This document shows, piece by piece, positions 52,077-63,019 of a stretch of 64,000 nucleotides of DNA. A program made the position numbers and the translations under genes. The notes under the pieces were generated by a model. The model worked only from the letters and a program-made list of their open reading frames with translations. It was not told where the DNA came from and did not search any database. How positions within the stretch are numbered: the stretch's first letter is position 1; each line of letters opens with the position of its first letter. Source of the stretch: Monoplex corrugatus (lineage: Eukaryota > Mollusca > Gastropoda > Littorinimorpha > Ranellidae); contig JAPXFY010000022.1 in assembly GCA_030674185.1 (NCBI GenBank), positions 46,418,398 through 46,482,397 on the forward strand. Reading direction: 5' to 3'.

Positions 52077-52108
52077 GAACAACAAAATGGCAACGGACAT
52101 GTGTTTAC

Positions 52109-52161
52109 CTTGTATAGGAATACTTGTTGTTGTGGCGGTTGATGAGCAGTTTGACCATTGG
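52109..52161 (-). CDS. BACURD (TNFAIP1/KCTD10/KCTD13-like): BACURD-type adaptor, exon 4
   Basis: A 53-base exon, residues 143-159 and two bases of S160: PMVKLLINRHNNKYSYT. It matches K-P-V-V-K-L-L-Y-N-R-S-N-N-K-Y-S-Y-T-S of vertebrate members, with the Ser completed by the first base of exon 5. The acceptor is ATGTTTCAG and the donor GTAAAC at 52108. A LINE fragment on the opposite strand ends about 30 bases from this exon. Confidence 0.9.
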
Positions 52162-52235
52162 CTGAAACATAATAAAACTATCACTGATTTCACAGAACAA
52201 CAGGTCATAATTTACTATAAAATATGTTCACTGTC

Positions 52236-52383
<148 letters not shown>

Positions 52384-52384
52384 G

Positions 52385-52656
52385 ATCATCATGTGCCCTG
52401 CCGCATGGCATTGGCGATCATGGCCCTCCATATGCATCTATCCCTTGTCGCCACAAGCGTATCTTCCACCCTCTCCATCCTCAGCCACCCTGCAAGTCCG
52501 TCCATTATTTTCTCCCTGGGTCTACCTGGTGTTCTCTTTCCCTGCAGGAAGCTGGTGGATAGAATGTGTGAGGGAGTCAAATGGTTAAGTTTTTTGTTTT
52601 GCTAGCAGGGTTAACTGTCAGGATGCTGGTGGACAGAGCACAGGAGTTAAAGGGTT
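52385..52656 (-). mobile_element. RTE-like LINE C-terminal fragment joined to TTAA MITE right half
   Basis: 52385-52545 encodes, on the minus strand, GKRTPGRPREKIMDGLAGWL, RMERVEDTLVATRDRCIWRA and MIANAMRQGT. At 52546 it switches to GCAGGAAGCTGGTGGATAG and the rest of a palindromic MITE right half ending near 52656. The tail is ATCATC. Confidence 0.72.
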
Positions 52657-52715
52657 ATACTGAAAGAGCCCCTGGCATGGGGGGGGGGGGGGGGGGGGGA
52701 AGGACAAATATTTAC

Positions 52716-52821
52716 CTTGGAGGTACTAGCCAGCAAGTCCTGTTCCTCTTTGGCAGAGGTCAGGAGGGGCACTTTGCAGATGGGGTCCAACTCATCCTTC
52801 ATTTTCAGTGCCTGGTCAATC
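52716..52821 (-). CDS. BACURD (TNFAIP1/KCTD10/KCTD13-like): BACURD-type adaptor, exon 3
   Basis: Residues 107 (split) to 142: IDQALKMKDELDPICKVPLL, then TSAKEEQDLLASTSK. This is the linker between the BTB fold and the C-terminal domain; V-P-L-L-T-S-x-K-E-E aligns with I-P-I-I-T-S-x-K-E-E of vertebrates. The acceptor is TGTGTGTGCTGCAG, preceded by a long GT run instead of a normal pyrimidine tract. The donor is GTAAAT at 52715, phase 0. The length of 106 bases is not a multiple of three, so skipping would break the frame. Confidence 0.9.
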
Positions 52822-52828
52822 CTGCAGC

Positions 52829-52838
52829 ACACACAACA

Positions 52839-52892
<54 letters not shown>
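52829..52892. repeat. (AC)n tract at the acceptor of BACURD exon 3
   Basis: On the transcribed strand this is a (GU)n run of about 25 units ending roughly 20 bases before the AG acceptor of exon 3. Confidence 0.95.
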
Positions 52893-52999
52893 CAAGTCAT
52901 TCACACTACATTGTGTTGCAGTTCAACAAATTCAAATATTCTGACAAGATAAACCAAATATGTATATTAACTAGCAGTAACCTGAATAAGTGATATATT

Positions 53000-53805
53000 T
53001 TGACACTCTCTTAACCCTGTAGCATCTGCATGCATTGTTAAATGTAAAAATCCCTCCAGTATTCATAGTTTTTTCAAGATGATTCAGTCACACTGATAAA
53101 CATACCACCATTTAGTTAAAAAAAAAAAAAAAAATTTCCAACACTCCAGCAAAGCCCCAGTTAAGCGACTATGGTTGCTAATAAAAGGCTCACACAATGT
53201 TTACAACACAGATATCCTCATGCACCAACAAAGATCACTTTGTGTTTCCCACATAACAAGTGGTGCATAAGCGTTTACCACATCTCATAATACTTTTACT
53301 GCAGTAATGATTACTTCGTAAATTTCAAGGGGGTCTGAGTTGAGGTCTAAGCTGTCTAGCCTGTCAGAGAACGCCAGTAAATTCCAAAGTTTTCCACAAT
53401 ATTTTCAAAGGATCACAACAACTGAGTACATATCAAAACAAAAAAACACCAAGGGAGTTAAGACTGAGAGCCGGGGAATACCACCAAGCACACAAACAAA
53501 ACAGTGGAGTGCAGAAAATATGGTCCTGTCACTCTGGTGTACTGAGACAAAAATGCAATCATCTCTCGGGCCGGAACCAGTATCAGAATAGGCTCAACAC
53601 CGGCACATAGCGATGGATGTCTTTTCACCAATTTCTTGACCATCCAGTTGAGTATTTTGCAGTTAGTATGGTTTCTTGCTTTTGCTGAGCTTATGCACTT
53701 ATGTGATATGATTAAGTTATGTGCTATTAAACTGAGTAAATATGATGTAAAACTTGTACAAAAACACCATTTATACAACAGTGGCACTATAGACAACAAC
53801 GACAC
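53000..53805. other. BACURD intron 2 body
   Basis: No coding signal and no repeat family recognised; it includes an A-run at 53120. Confidence 0.45.
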
Positions 53806-53836
53806 ACATACACACACACACACTCATATCAATAAT

Positions 53837-53885
<49 letters not shown>

Positions 53886-53903
53886 GTGTGTGTGTGTGTG
53901 TGT

Positions 53904-53993
<90 letters not shown>

Positions 53994-54030
53994 CTGCGTG
54001 TGACTGTGTGTGTGTGTGTGTGTGTGTGCA
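53806..54030. repeat. (AC)n/(GT)n microsatellite after BACURD exon 2
   Basis: A short AC run (53806-53823) followed by about 190 bases of GT on the plus strand. In the BACURD transcript it is a CA-rich tract starting about 40 bases after the exon 2 donor, plus a GU tract. Confidence 0.97.
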
Positions 54031-54065
54031 CGTGAGTATATACAAAATTAATTTTCACTACTCAC

Positions 54066-54216
54066 AAGGTACACAAATCTTGCACCAGGTAATACTTGGC
54101 TTCTTGCTGTAGTTCTAACAACTCCCGTCTGTTCTCTGGAAGCGGTAATGTGCCATCCCGCAGAAAATTGAGGATGGAACCAAAATGTTTTCCAGATCGA
54201 TCAATGAGAATCCAAC
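54066..54216 (-). CDS. BACURD (TNFAIP1/KCTD10/KCTD13-like): BACURD-type adaptor, exon 2
   Basis: Residues 57 (split) to 107 (split): second half of the T1/BTB domain, [20 protein letters not shown], then [20 protein letters not shown], then [11 protein letters not shown]-x-G-K-H-F-x-x-I-L-N-(F/Y)-L-R-D and E-A-K-Y-Y-L are the KCTD signature. The acceptor is CACTTTCAG before 54216 and the donor GTGAGT at 54065, phase 2. Immediately downstream (minus sense) the intron runs into a CA-repeat tract of about 200 bases. Confidence 0.93.
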
Positions 54217-54329
54217 CTGAAAGTGAAAGGCAAACAAACTGCTTTTAATGCATCACCAAAACAAAAGATTTTAGCAGCTGAAAAGCTAAACATGGGTCAG
54301 AAAGATCAGTTATATTTTATATCCACTGA

Positions 54330-54680
54330 TGACTGGTGAAAGGCGAACAAACTGCTTTTTATACATCATGGAAACAAACGATACTATTGATGACTGGTGA
54401 AAGGCGAACAAACTGCTTTTTATACATCATGGAAACAAACAATACTAGCAGCTGAAAAGCTAAACATCTATAGGTCAGACCGGTCACATTTATCTATTGA
54501 CTGCCTCTTGCTTTGGCCAAACCAGACAGGGGAAGTCACTCCTTCAGAGATGACTACAGCCCTTGCGGCATTTAGTACGTAAAAGAGTTCTGTGCCAAAC
54601 CAGACAGGGGAAGTCACTCCTTCAGAGATGACTACAGCCCTTGCGGCATTTAGTATGTAAAAGAGTTCTGTGCCACTCCG
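54330..54680. repeat. Two local tandem duplications in BACURD intron 1
   Basis: GACTGGTGAAAGGCGAACAA, ACTGCTTTTTATACATCATG is duplicated at 54332 and 54390. An ~80-base unit with CCAAACCAGACAGGGGAAGT and CTTGCGGCATTTAGTA is duplicated at 54517 and 54594. Confidence 0.9.
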
Positions 54681-54719
54681 GATCCAGCTGCAACGCTAAG
54701 ACAGTAAGAGAGTGATTTT

Positions 54720-56570
54720 GTTTCCATGCAATGCCTGTTTCACTATAAACTCATTCAACGCCATGGACTAATGCCTGTTATCTCAAATTCAATCTCAGCA
54801 CCCAACATTAAACCTGGCCTGTTCATTGCCCATCTTAATCATTAATGTTTCCATCATTCTGGTGGTGTCTGCCTTATGTTTCATAATGTCTCTTCTTCCC
54901 CTTCCCATTTCAAGACCTTGTCAAAGTACAGGATTCTGCACAGATTCAGGAGTACGTCAGACAACTGCTGGCAGACTGGGTGGTGCATATGGAACTGCCT
55001 GATTGCAATGAATCTTTCATAAGCAAACTGAAACTCCTACACTCCTGCAAAGGTTTCTACATCCACAATGTAGATGCAATCCAGATGGTTGTTGGATTCG
55101 GTCTGTCTTGTTCTTGAGGGGCAAAAAAAGGTCATGTAAGATGCAGGTTGTAATATAACCCTGAGCTGAGGTCATAGATGAGTGAGAGCCAAGACCTGAA
55201 CTTTTTTTTCATGGCCAGCAATATGAAGGCAATTATCATCTCTTTTAAAGCTTCACTGGCTGCAACCCTGAACAGGTTCTAGTCCATAGAGGCTGGACAC
55301 ACAAAGATTTTCTTAACCAAAGTCAAACCTATACATATGCAGTCAGACTGAAACTTAATGGAAGACTACCAGGTAACCTCTATCTCTACGCCAACCTGGC
55401 CCTTGTTATCCATTTTATTCCTTCATCTTAGCCAACCAGCTGTCTGTAGAAAAATGGTGGATAGGATGCGGGGGTAAAAGGATTAAACAGTGCAAGAGAC
55501 ATGACATTTTGACAGAACTAAAATCGGTGACATGTCAAATCAATTCATAACTGGAAACTTGTTTTTTTCCAATTAGTTCAACAGAGATTCATCACAATAG
55601 AATACTTCCATACATGATCCAATCAAATCTGACAGTGATTTTCTGGCAGAGTACATCATGAATGTTGCAAAGCACTGAAACAAGGTCTTGAAATAGGAGG
55701 AGAAGATGGGATGGGATCCTACAAGTATATCTACCAAACTAGCATGATCTGGCACATTAATGACTCCATCACCGACAGATTATTATGGGATGGGATGGAA
55801 AGGGGAGAGGCAGAGAACAACTTAACAACACGCCACCACCACCAAAATGATTGAGGCACTAAGACGGGCAGCAAACAGTTTCTGAGACATCAGATCTCAA
55901 ATCAAATGCATCAGCAACTGTGCCAACCACCCCTTAAGCCAGTTAAGGTGTAGGTCCAATCAGCCTGGTAGTATGACTAGCACAGTAGCACTAGCAGTAA
56001 GTAGTCTGGAAACCACTCACTGCATACTGATACTGTAGTCCTAAAGGAGACACAATATGTGATTTTCAAAATATAATTCAAACCATAACAAACTCTACTG
56101 AACACCACAAAACTAACCAAACAATGTCTCAGGGCTTCTTCTCTTTTAGTTCTACTCGACAGCCTTGTATCTGCTGTTTAGTACTTAGCAGCTCATTTTG
56201 ACTTGAAGGTTATCTGCCAGAAAAGCATATAAAGAAAGAAGGAATAAAGGGGCAGATACACCATTCTGACAAGTAACCTTGATACGGACATAAACAGCAG
56301 TAGTTCACCTGCCAATGCACTAAACTGTAAACAGGAATATTCCATGATGTCACTCTTCAGCTAAAGGGAAAGATTATTCAGACATGGAAAGCATGCATGT
56401 AATGTTCAGGAAATGCATGGGGAAGCAGATACATACAAATGCGAATGGTCTGTTTTTCAACTTTTGTCAATACAGACTGCGCTACATTTGACAACCAAAC
56501 TTTAACAAAGCTTTATCACCAGAATGACCCACAGTCTCTATTTGGTAATTTTAAACAAAAACAGCTTGAC
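54720..56570. other. BACURD intron 1, mostly unassigned
   Basis: It contains a 70-codon plus-strand open stretch (54907-55119) with no recognisable homology, a degenerate TTAA MITE (about 55410-55490) and a weak family C match (55770-55875). Otherwise nothing is recognised. Confidence 0.45.
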
Positions 56571-56574
56571 AATA

Positions 56575-56745
56575 ATGCACAGACACACATATAGTACACA
56601 CACATGCGTGCATGCACACACACAGTACACACATCTACATACAGTACACACATGTATACAGTACACACATATAGTAAACACATACAAACACAGATGCACA
56701 CACACACACACACACACAGACACACACACACACACACTCTCTTTT
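56575..56745. repeat. CA-rich simple repeat
   Basis: ACACACAYATAGTACACACA-type units merging into (CA)n. Confidence 0.9.
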
Positions 56746-58250
56746 TATGTATAGCACTTATATTGACATATATATACGAAAGTCAATTATTCATCATAAT
56801 TCATATATATGTGTAATTAAGTTCATTGTCATAAATTCTTTAAAGTTACAGTACACGTATATATATATATATATATATACTTGATTCATCTATTTTTATC
56901 ATAGCATTAGCTGACATGTCTACCCTCTCTTTTCTTTGTTTTTAATGCTTCTTTTACATTCTTCATTTTCCTTTGATTCTAATTTCTATACTATGAAGTA
57001 TGATATACTCATTCAAGGAGGGGGGGGGGGGGGGGGGACGTTTGTTTTTCATTTGAATTTCAGTTGTTTATTATTCATACTACTACTTTATGTCATTATT
57101 GTTAATTTTATGGTTATTGTTACATATTGTTAGGGGTTAACATGTATTTGCAGTATGTGTCTGCCTTTGTGAAGTGTGTCACTCACGTTTTTGTAAGGCG
57201 CTTGATTTACTGACAAGAAGTCAATATAATATTGTATTATGATTCATTATCATAACTTCATTGATATTCCATGTGTTATGGTTCATCTGGGTGGTGTTTT
57301 TATTATTATGCTCATGAATATAATGTGTGTAGAACAGCAAGGACTGGCTGTAAGACTGCTCCAATTGGAGTTATTGCTCAGACCTTGAGTAATAAAGCAT
57401 TTTGAGTTTTAAGTTTTAAGTTACGGCTCTCGCATGGTCAAAAGAGTCACCCCCCCCCCCCCCCCCCCCCCCCCCCCCATATTTTCTACCTTTTGGTAAT
57501 AACTGAAATAGCATAAACAGTAACACACACACACACACTCTGTCTCTCTCTCTGAGTCTCTGTCTCTAATGGTGCCATTATGTTTACAACTCGCACAAAA
57601 CTTATTAATGGACAACACAATAACTGACCCCCAAATTCTCTGCCAGTATACTGTATAGTCAGTTCAATTTTGACCAAATAATAGGCCTAATGATTTAAAA
57701 CTGTCCCTTTTTGACAAAATGATAGGACTTATGACTTCAAACAGTCACTTCTTTACCGAAAGATAGACCTAATGACTTCAAACATGAAACAGTCACCTAG
57801 CAGGGATGTGATCTACCTCGCTCAATAACTTGAGTCCCATCAATCATACAGATTGGTAATCTGAATAGTCTGGTTCTACTTCTATCTTGACACAAAATGC
57901 GTTTTGTCTCAAAATGATAGGCCTATTGTTGCATGCCAGTAGCTAAATAATTAGGCCTACTGAGCATGAGGCTGCCTCGTGGTTAGACGTACATGTCATA
58001 CTTATGTCTGTACAACAATTTGAACAAGGTATTGCTGCATGCATACTCTACAAGACGATGCCTCGTATCACGTATGTCTGTACAAAAAAATTTCGGCTGA
58101 ATTTTGACCATTCGAGACAGACAATCTTAATCTTGAATACCGAGATGGGCGAATCATATTGAACAACTTGTCCAGCAGACTCCTCGTTGAGTAGTGAACT
58201 TAACATGATAACCCTTTAGTTATTAGTAGGCATTAGTACCTAGATGAGTG
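56746..58250. other. BACURD intron 1, proximal part
   Basis: AT-rich, with a TA run (56857-56878), a G-run (57018-57037) and a C-run of about 28 bases (57451-57478). No coding signal or repeat family recognised. Confidence 0.5.
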
Positions 58251-58259
58251 ACATCTTAC

Positions 58260-58428
58260 CATCACTGTCTGTGAGAACTTCCATTCGACCGCTGAACATG
58301 GCTCGCAGCATGGTGTCATGTTTGACGAGCGTGCTGATAGTTGTGTAGTGTAAAGATCCTCCGACGTTCAACTTCACGTATTTGGACGTGTTGCCTTTGA
58401 TCACAGTGCTGTGAGACTCTCCCGACAT
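58260..58428 (-). CDS. BACURD (TNFAIP1/KCTD10/KCTD13-like): BACURD-type BTB/CUL3 adaptor, exon 1
   Basis: First coding exon, minus strand, of a KCTD-family adaptor that in animals joins RhoA and other substrates to the CUL3 ubiquitin ligase. Residues 1-56 plus one base of G57: [20 protein letters not shown], then [20 protein letters not shown], then [16 protein letters not shown]. The Y-V-x-L-N-V-G-G-S-x-x-Y-T-T opening of the T1/BTB fold and [10 protein letters not shown] are near-identical to vertebrate TNFAIP1/KCTD10. I chose ATG 58428 because vertebrate members start MSG; an in-frame ATG at 58476 would add 16 residues. The donor is GTAAGA at 58259, phase 1. The other exons follow at 54216-54066, 52821-52716, 52161-52109, 46916-46718 and 42807-42748; total 245 residues. 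Confidence 0.92.
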
Positions 58429-58429
58429 G

Positions 58430-59030
58430 ACGGCAGCTCTGGTCGCTCCAGCCTGGGCTGCCGACCTGTCCACCATGTAAAGTACGGGCTGGTTTCACCT
58501 CTTTTCCTGTGTGGCTTGGTTTGTCACACTTGTCACGCTTAATACCCGGCCGTCTGTCTTTTAAATCTACTGTCTGCTTGGGCACATAACCGGCCTTGAA
58601 GTCCAATATCCTAAAAATAAACTGCACACCCTGAGAAGTAATTTATACAGATGTCTGTTTTGACGTCATTTCTGATATGTTGCTAATTATAGATACCAAA
58701 CGTGCAATAGTCTGTCAGCTAAAGCGTAAACTTAGATGAAAATGAACTGGCGAATAGGATTTTTTTTTTTTTTTTTTTTTAACAATAGTTTCTCGTGATC
58801 ACAAGACGTATCCATACTTCTATACTCGACCTGCCCTTTTTATTTTGAGTTTTTCAAATACTGCAACTCACTACTGGCTCTCATGTACACATACAGAATA
58901 GCTAGTTGTGTTGTGATTCAGACCTTTATTTATTTACTTTACATTCCTTTTTTGAAAGTAAGATACACACACATACACATGTCATTTACATGTAACCAAG
59001 ATTATTCCAGTATAAAATACCAGTAATAAA
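58430..59030. other. BACURD 5' side
   Basis: Upstream (minus sense) of BACURD; presumably 5' UTR and promoter. Locally GC-richer around 58430-58610. No TATA box is evident and a transcription start cannot be assigned. Confidence 0.4.
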
Positions 59031-59033
59031 TTC

Positions 59034-59125
59034 ACATGGCACCTGTGACGTTAGTGCATAATTATGGAATTCGTTCCGAGCGCGGAAACGTCATTTTGAG
59101 AAACTGAAACTGAAACTGAATCTCC
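59034..59125 (-). mobile_element. SINE-like element, (CAGTTT)n end
   Basis: CACATGGCACCTGTGACGTT, AGTGCATAATTATGGAATTC, then ACGTCATTTTGAGAAACTG and AAACTGAAACTG: the end part of the family at 10587. Confidence 0.72.
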
Positions 59126-59136
59126 TGCGCACGATG

Positions 59137-59275
59137 CGCGTTCGTTCGTTCGTTCGTTCGTTCGTTCGTTCGTTCGTTCGTTCGTTCGTTCGTTCGTTCG
59201 TTCGTTCGTTCGTTCGTTCGTTCATTCGTTCGTTCGATCGTTCGTTCGTTCGTTTGCTTGTTTGTTTGTTTGTTC
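59137..59275. repeat. (TTCG)n tetranucleotide repeat
   Basis: About 30 TTCG units passing into TTTG units at the right end. The CpG-rich repeat gives artefactual frames of alternating Arg-Ser-Phe-Val on the plus strand. Confidence 0.98.
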
Positions 59276-59517
59276 CAGGAAGCCAACCCGGACTCAGTCG
59301 GGTCAGAGAAGCAAGCTGCTTTGGGGACACCCACCAGGACAGACCCTGCACTGCAATTGGGTCATTCCGTTCAACAGTGCTTTTCCCCCCGGATCCAAGT
59401 TAATAAAGACACTGCCTACTGAGCCCCTACTAACGACAGTAACTGCTCCAACGATAGACTCCATGAACTGCTGACACCAAAGATGCAGACTCGAACAGCA
59501 TTTACCCCAGGCATAGG

Positions 59518-60597
59518 AAGCGGTACATGAGGCAAAGGAAACTAAAGCTGATGTCACAAGACAAGCGGTACATGAGGCAAAGGAAACTAAAGCTGATGTC
59601 ACAAGACAAGCGGTACATGAGGCAAAGGAAACTAAAGCTGATGTCACAAGACAAGCAGTACATGAGGCAAAGAAAACTAAAGCTGATGTCACAAGACAAG
59701 CGGTACATGAGGCAAAGGAAACTAAAGCTGATGTCACAAGATAAGCGGTACATGAGGCAAAGGAAACTAAACCTGATGTCACAAGACAAGCGGTACATGA
59801 GGCAAAGAGCGGGACATGAGGCAAAGGTAACTAAAGCTGATGTCACAAGACAAGCGGTACATGAGGCAAAGGTAACTAAAGCTGATGTCACAAGACAAGC
59901 GGTACATGAGGCAAAGGAAACTAAAGCTGATGTTACAAGACAAGCGGGACATGAGGCAAAGGAAACTAAAGCTGATGTCACAAGACAAGCGGGACATGAG
60001 GCAAAGAGCGGGACATGAGGCAAAGGTAACTAAAGCTGATGTCACAAGACAAGCCGTACATGAGGCAAAGGAAACTAAAGCTGATGTCACAAGACAAGCG
60101 GGACATGAGGCAAAGGAAACTAAAGCTGATGTCACAAGACAAGCGGGACATGAGGCAAAGGTAACTAAAGCTGATGTCACAAGACAAGCGGTACATGAGG
60201 CAAAGGAAACTAAAGCTGATGTCACAAGAGAAGTGGGACATGAGGCAAAGGAAACTAAAGCTGATGTCACAAGACAAGCGGTACATGAGGCAAATGAAAC
60301 TAAAGCTGATGTCACAAGACAAAGTGGGACATGAGGCAAAGGAAACTAAAGCTGATGTCACAAGACAAGCCGTACATGAGGCAAAGGTAACTAAAGCTGA
60401 TGTCACAAGACAAGCCGTACATGAGGCAAAGGAAGCTAAAGCTGATGTCACAAGACAAGCCGTACATGAGGCAAAGGAAGCTAAAACTGATGTCATAAGA
60501 CAAGCGGTACATGAGGCAAAGGAAGCTAAAGCTGATGTCACAAGACAAGCGGTACATGAGGCAAAGGAAGCTAAAGCTGATGTCACAAGACAAGCGG
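59518..60597. repeat. Minisatellite of a 45-bp unit, ~24 copies
   Basis: The unit is CATGAGGCAAAGGAAACTAA, AGCTGATGTCACAAGACAAG, CGGTA. The 45-base period keeps all frames open (for example MRQRKLKLMSQDKRY), which is a repeat artefact. It resumes at 61648-61700 after the LINE insertion. Confidence 0.97.
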
Positions 60598-61650
60598 TAC
60601 ATTATTATTATTATTATTATTAAGGGCATTTAGAGCGCCTAATCTTTCTGGAAAGCCCTAAGCGCTTACAAACTGTACAATACACATTACATCGAACATA
60701 GAAACATAGGCCTAATATAATTTTCATCATACATGGCGGACCTCTGTCACTCCATCCCACAAGCACATACACACCGTTAATAATATCAAATATTAGTACC
60801 TACTCTCTGGCACACACACACATATCCTCCTCCCACCCCGAGACATATCTATAGGCGCACAGCAATAACATACACAGAAGCACGCTAGCGCGCAGACAGC
60901 ATAGCTCTTTTAGGTTAATAAATTTCAGAGAGGAAAGAGATGCGTTTTCAAGCCAGATTTAAATGACTGAAGACTTGTTTTGTGCCTCAGCGGGTAGGGA
61001 AGTGAATTCCATGAGGAAGGGGCTTGAAAAGAAAAGGATCGCTCACCATATGATTTTGTTCGAAAAGTTGGGATTCGAAATAAGCGGGTATCGGCTGAGG
61101 TACGAAGATGACGAGATGGAACGTATAGTTGAAGATATTCAGACAGGTAAGAGGGAATAGAATTGTCGGAGTATCTGAAGCACTGAACAGCAATTTTATG
61201 TTGGATCCTTTTCAACACAGGTAACCAATGCAAGTCTTGGAGAAGAGGAGAGACATGCTGAAATTTGGAAGACCGAAATACTAGCCAAGCGGCATGGTTC
61301 TGTACTTTCTGAAGTTTGTCAAGGAGCTGTTTTGGGGAACCAGACAGAAGGGAATTACAATAGTCAAGACGAGAAAGAACGAAAGCACAAACTAATATTT
61401 TAGTAGCTTCGAGAGTAAGGAGATGACGGATGGAACCTATTCTACGAAGTTCAAGGTAACAGACACGACAGATGTTTGAGACATGCTGCTGAAAGTTAAG
61501 AGTGTTGTCGATGGTGACACCTAGATTCTTAACTTTTTGGGAGAGGGTGATGTCTGTCCCATTCAGTGATATGGAAGATGGAATTAAGTCACAGTTGAGA
61601 AGTTTTTTAGGAGTAATGAAAATCATTTCAGTTTTGTCTTGGTTTAGTTG
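60598..61650 (-). pseudogene. 5'-truncated L2/CR1-like LINE in the 45-bp array
   Basis: The minus strand encodes, without interruption from about 61650 to 60925, LNQDKTEMIFITPKK, then SISLNGTDITLSQKVKNLGV, TIDNTLNFQQHVSNIC, SRLDYCNSLLSGSPKQLLDK and LQKVQNHAAWLVFRSSKFQH, then LHWLPVLKRIQHKIAVQCFR, ending FKSGLKTHLFPL. This is the RT thumb and C-terminal region of an L2/CR1-clade LINE. The 3' end has a TAA-repeat tail (plus strand ATTATTATT at 60601-60622). Both sides are the 45-bp minisatellite, so the insertion is later than the array. The open frame suggests a recent copy. Confidence 0.9.
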
Positions 61651-61789
61651 AGGCAAAGGAAGCTAAAGCTGATGTCACAAGACAAGCGGGACATGATGGG
61701 CTACAGAACCGACATGACGATGATGATTCATGATAATGGGAACGATTATCATGATATGGTGTTCCATCTAGTGGAGAACACAGTGTGTG

Positions 61790-62106
61790 TTATGGCTGTA
61801 TTCGACATTTACTATCACGACATATCCTGGCACCAACCAGGCTGAGAGATCCAGACACCTTTAATGTTGATAAGAAAATCTGTGCAACACCTTCAATGGC
61901 TCATCCGTTAAGTGGATGAGGCTTGTGTGGTCCCAGTCTCTCTGATGCCCCTGTGGCATGCTCAAAAGAGCTGATCAGGACGGAAAAAGAACTATCACAA
62001 TTTTGTAATGATTTAAAAAAAAAAAAAACAACCTGTGGGCGTTTGAACACACCACTTCCCAGTTAGTAGTTTATTGCGTAACCACTTCGCCACAGTGACT
62101 GGTGCC
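61790..62106 (-). mobile_element. tRNA-derived SINE, second long copy
   Basis: The minus strand head has A-box GTGGCGAAGTGGTTACGC and B-box GTGTTCAAACGCC; the body matches 29522-29880 (GGTCCCAGTCTCTCTGATG, GGTCTGGATCTCTCAGCC complement). It is somewhat diverged and carries an A-run at 62012. Confidence 0.75.
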
Positions 62107-62176
62107 TTCATTGTTGTTTTTTTTTATAATTGTTAGTTGGATTAGAATTTGTTCTTGTTTATTATACTTGAATTTC

Positions 62177-62640
62177 AGGTTTCAATTTCAGTTTCCCTCA
62201 GATGGTATTACTCTACTGGGATTATTCTGTGTGCTAAAATCTGATGCCATGCGTGATAATCCAGCAATTAAATCATAGGCTTGCATAGGTGAACCTTACG
62301 TGCTGATGGGATGTTTAACTTCTACATAAGTTTGGGGTTTGTTTGGAGTTTGTTCAGAAGGAATTCATCACAAGCAGACAATTCTATAATGCTCTACCTA
62401 AATCTGCCAGCAATTATCTGGTAAACTCCCTGAGTCTGCTCAAAACCCTGCTGATGAGCTGACAAGAACACTCTTGAAATGGAGAGGGATGGGGGAAGAA
62501 GGGGTCTATAAAACACGAAGCTAGTGCCAACAGAATGATTGAAATATTTATAAGTAGGCAGAAAACAGGCCAGTTTTTAATGTTGCAGTTTGAGTGTAAC
62601 TAAAGATATCAGATATTGAGTCCACAGCTCTATCAAAAGA
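62177..62640 (+). repeat. Degenerate CAGTTT-SINE followed by repeat family C, empty-site copy
   Basis: 62177-62290 resembles the CAGTTT SINE. 62330-62640 aligns with 4535-5060 but lacks the TTAA MITE: here AGAATGATTGAAATATTTAT runs directly into AAGTAGGCAGAAAACAGGCC. Confidence 0.6.
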
Positions 62641-62689
62641 ACCATCCAGCCTATGAAAAAAATGTTATGTGTCCAAGGCATGCTAGCGT

Positions 62690-63010
62690 CTCTTGTAGGC
62701 TACTTAACTTATGTGCTTTGGCAAAGTTTTTGCCCTTTGATTCTGATGTCCAGCTTGTCAGATGTTCGTCCTACTGACATAAACTCTGTCTTGGTGAAGC
62801 TGATTTTCATGCCATTGTTTTCACAGCTATTTTTCTATTCATTTGTATGTTTTTGCACGGCTGTATTTTATCATAGTTCATGATCACTTGTTATCAGTGA
62901 ATAATAACTCACACAAAGGTCCTTGATCATGATTTGCATGTCAAGTAAATAGATTGTCTATATAAATTATGAAAAAGGATAATGGTAGAACACATCCTTG
63001 TTGAGCTCCA
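62690..63010 (-). pseudogene. Decayed LINE reverse-transcriptase fragment
   Basis: The minus strand shows, in different frames, GAQQGCVLPLSFFI (RT motif B, about 63005-62960) and NGMKISFTKTEFMSVGRTSD, then KLDIRI (about 62825-62745), in the order expected of a LINE palm domain. The catalytic box between them is not recognisable. Multiple frame breaks. Confidence 0.65.
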
Positions 63011-63019
63011 TATGTTACT

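Noticed and set aside
58316..58627. 103-codon minus-strand frame over BACURD exon 1
   Set aside because: It overlaps the conserved BTB coding frame in another phase and has no recognisable motif.
59134..59351. Arg-Ser-Phe-Val and Arg-Thr-Asn-Glu repeat frames
   Set aside because: Direct products of the (TTCG)n tetranucleotide.
59527..60623. Plus- and minus-strand frames through the 45-bp repeat (MRQRKLKLMSQDKRY and others)
   Set aside because: All frames are open because the unit is 15 codons; there is no non-repeat coding sequence on either side.
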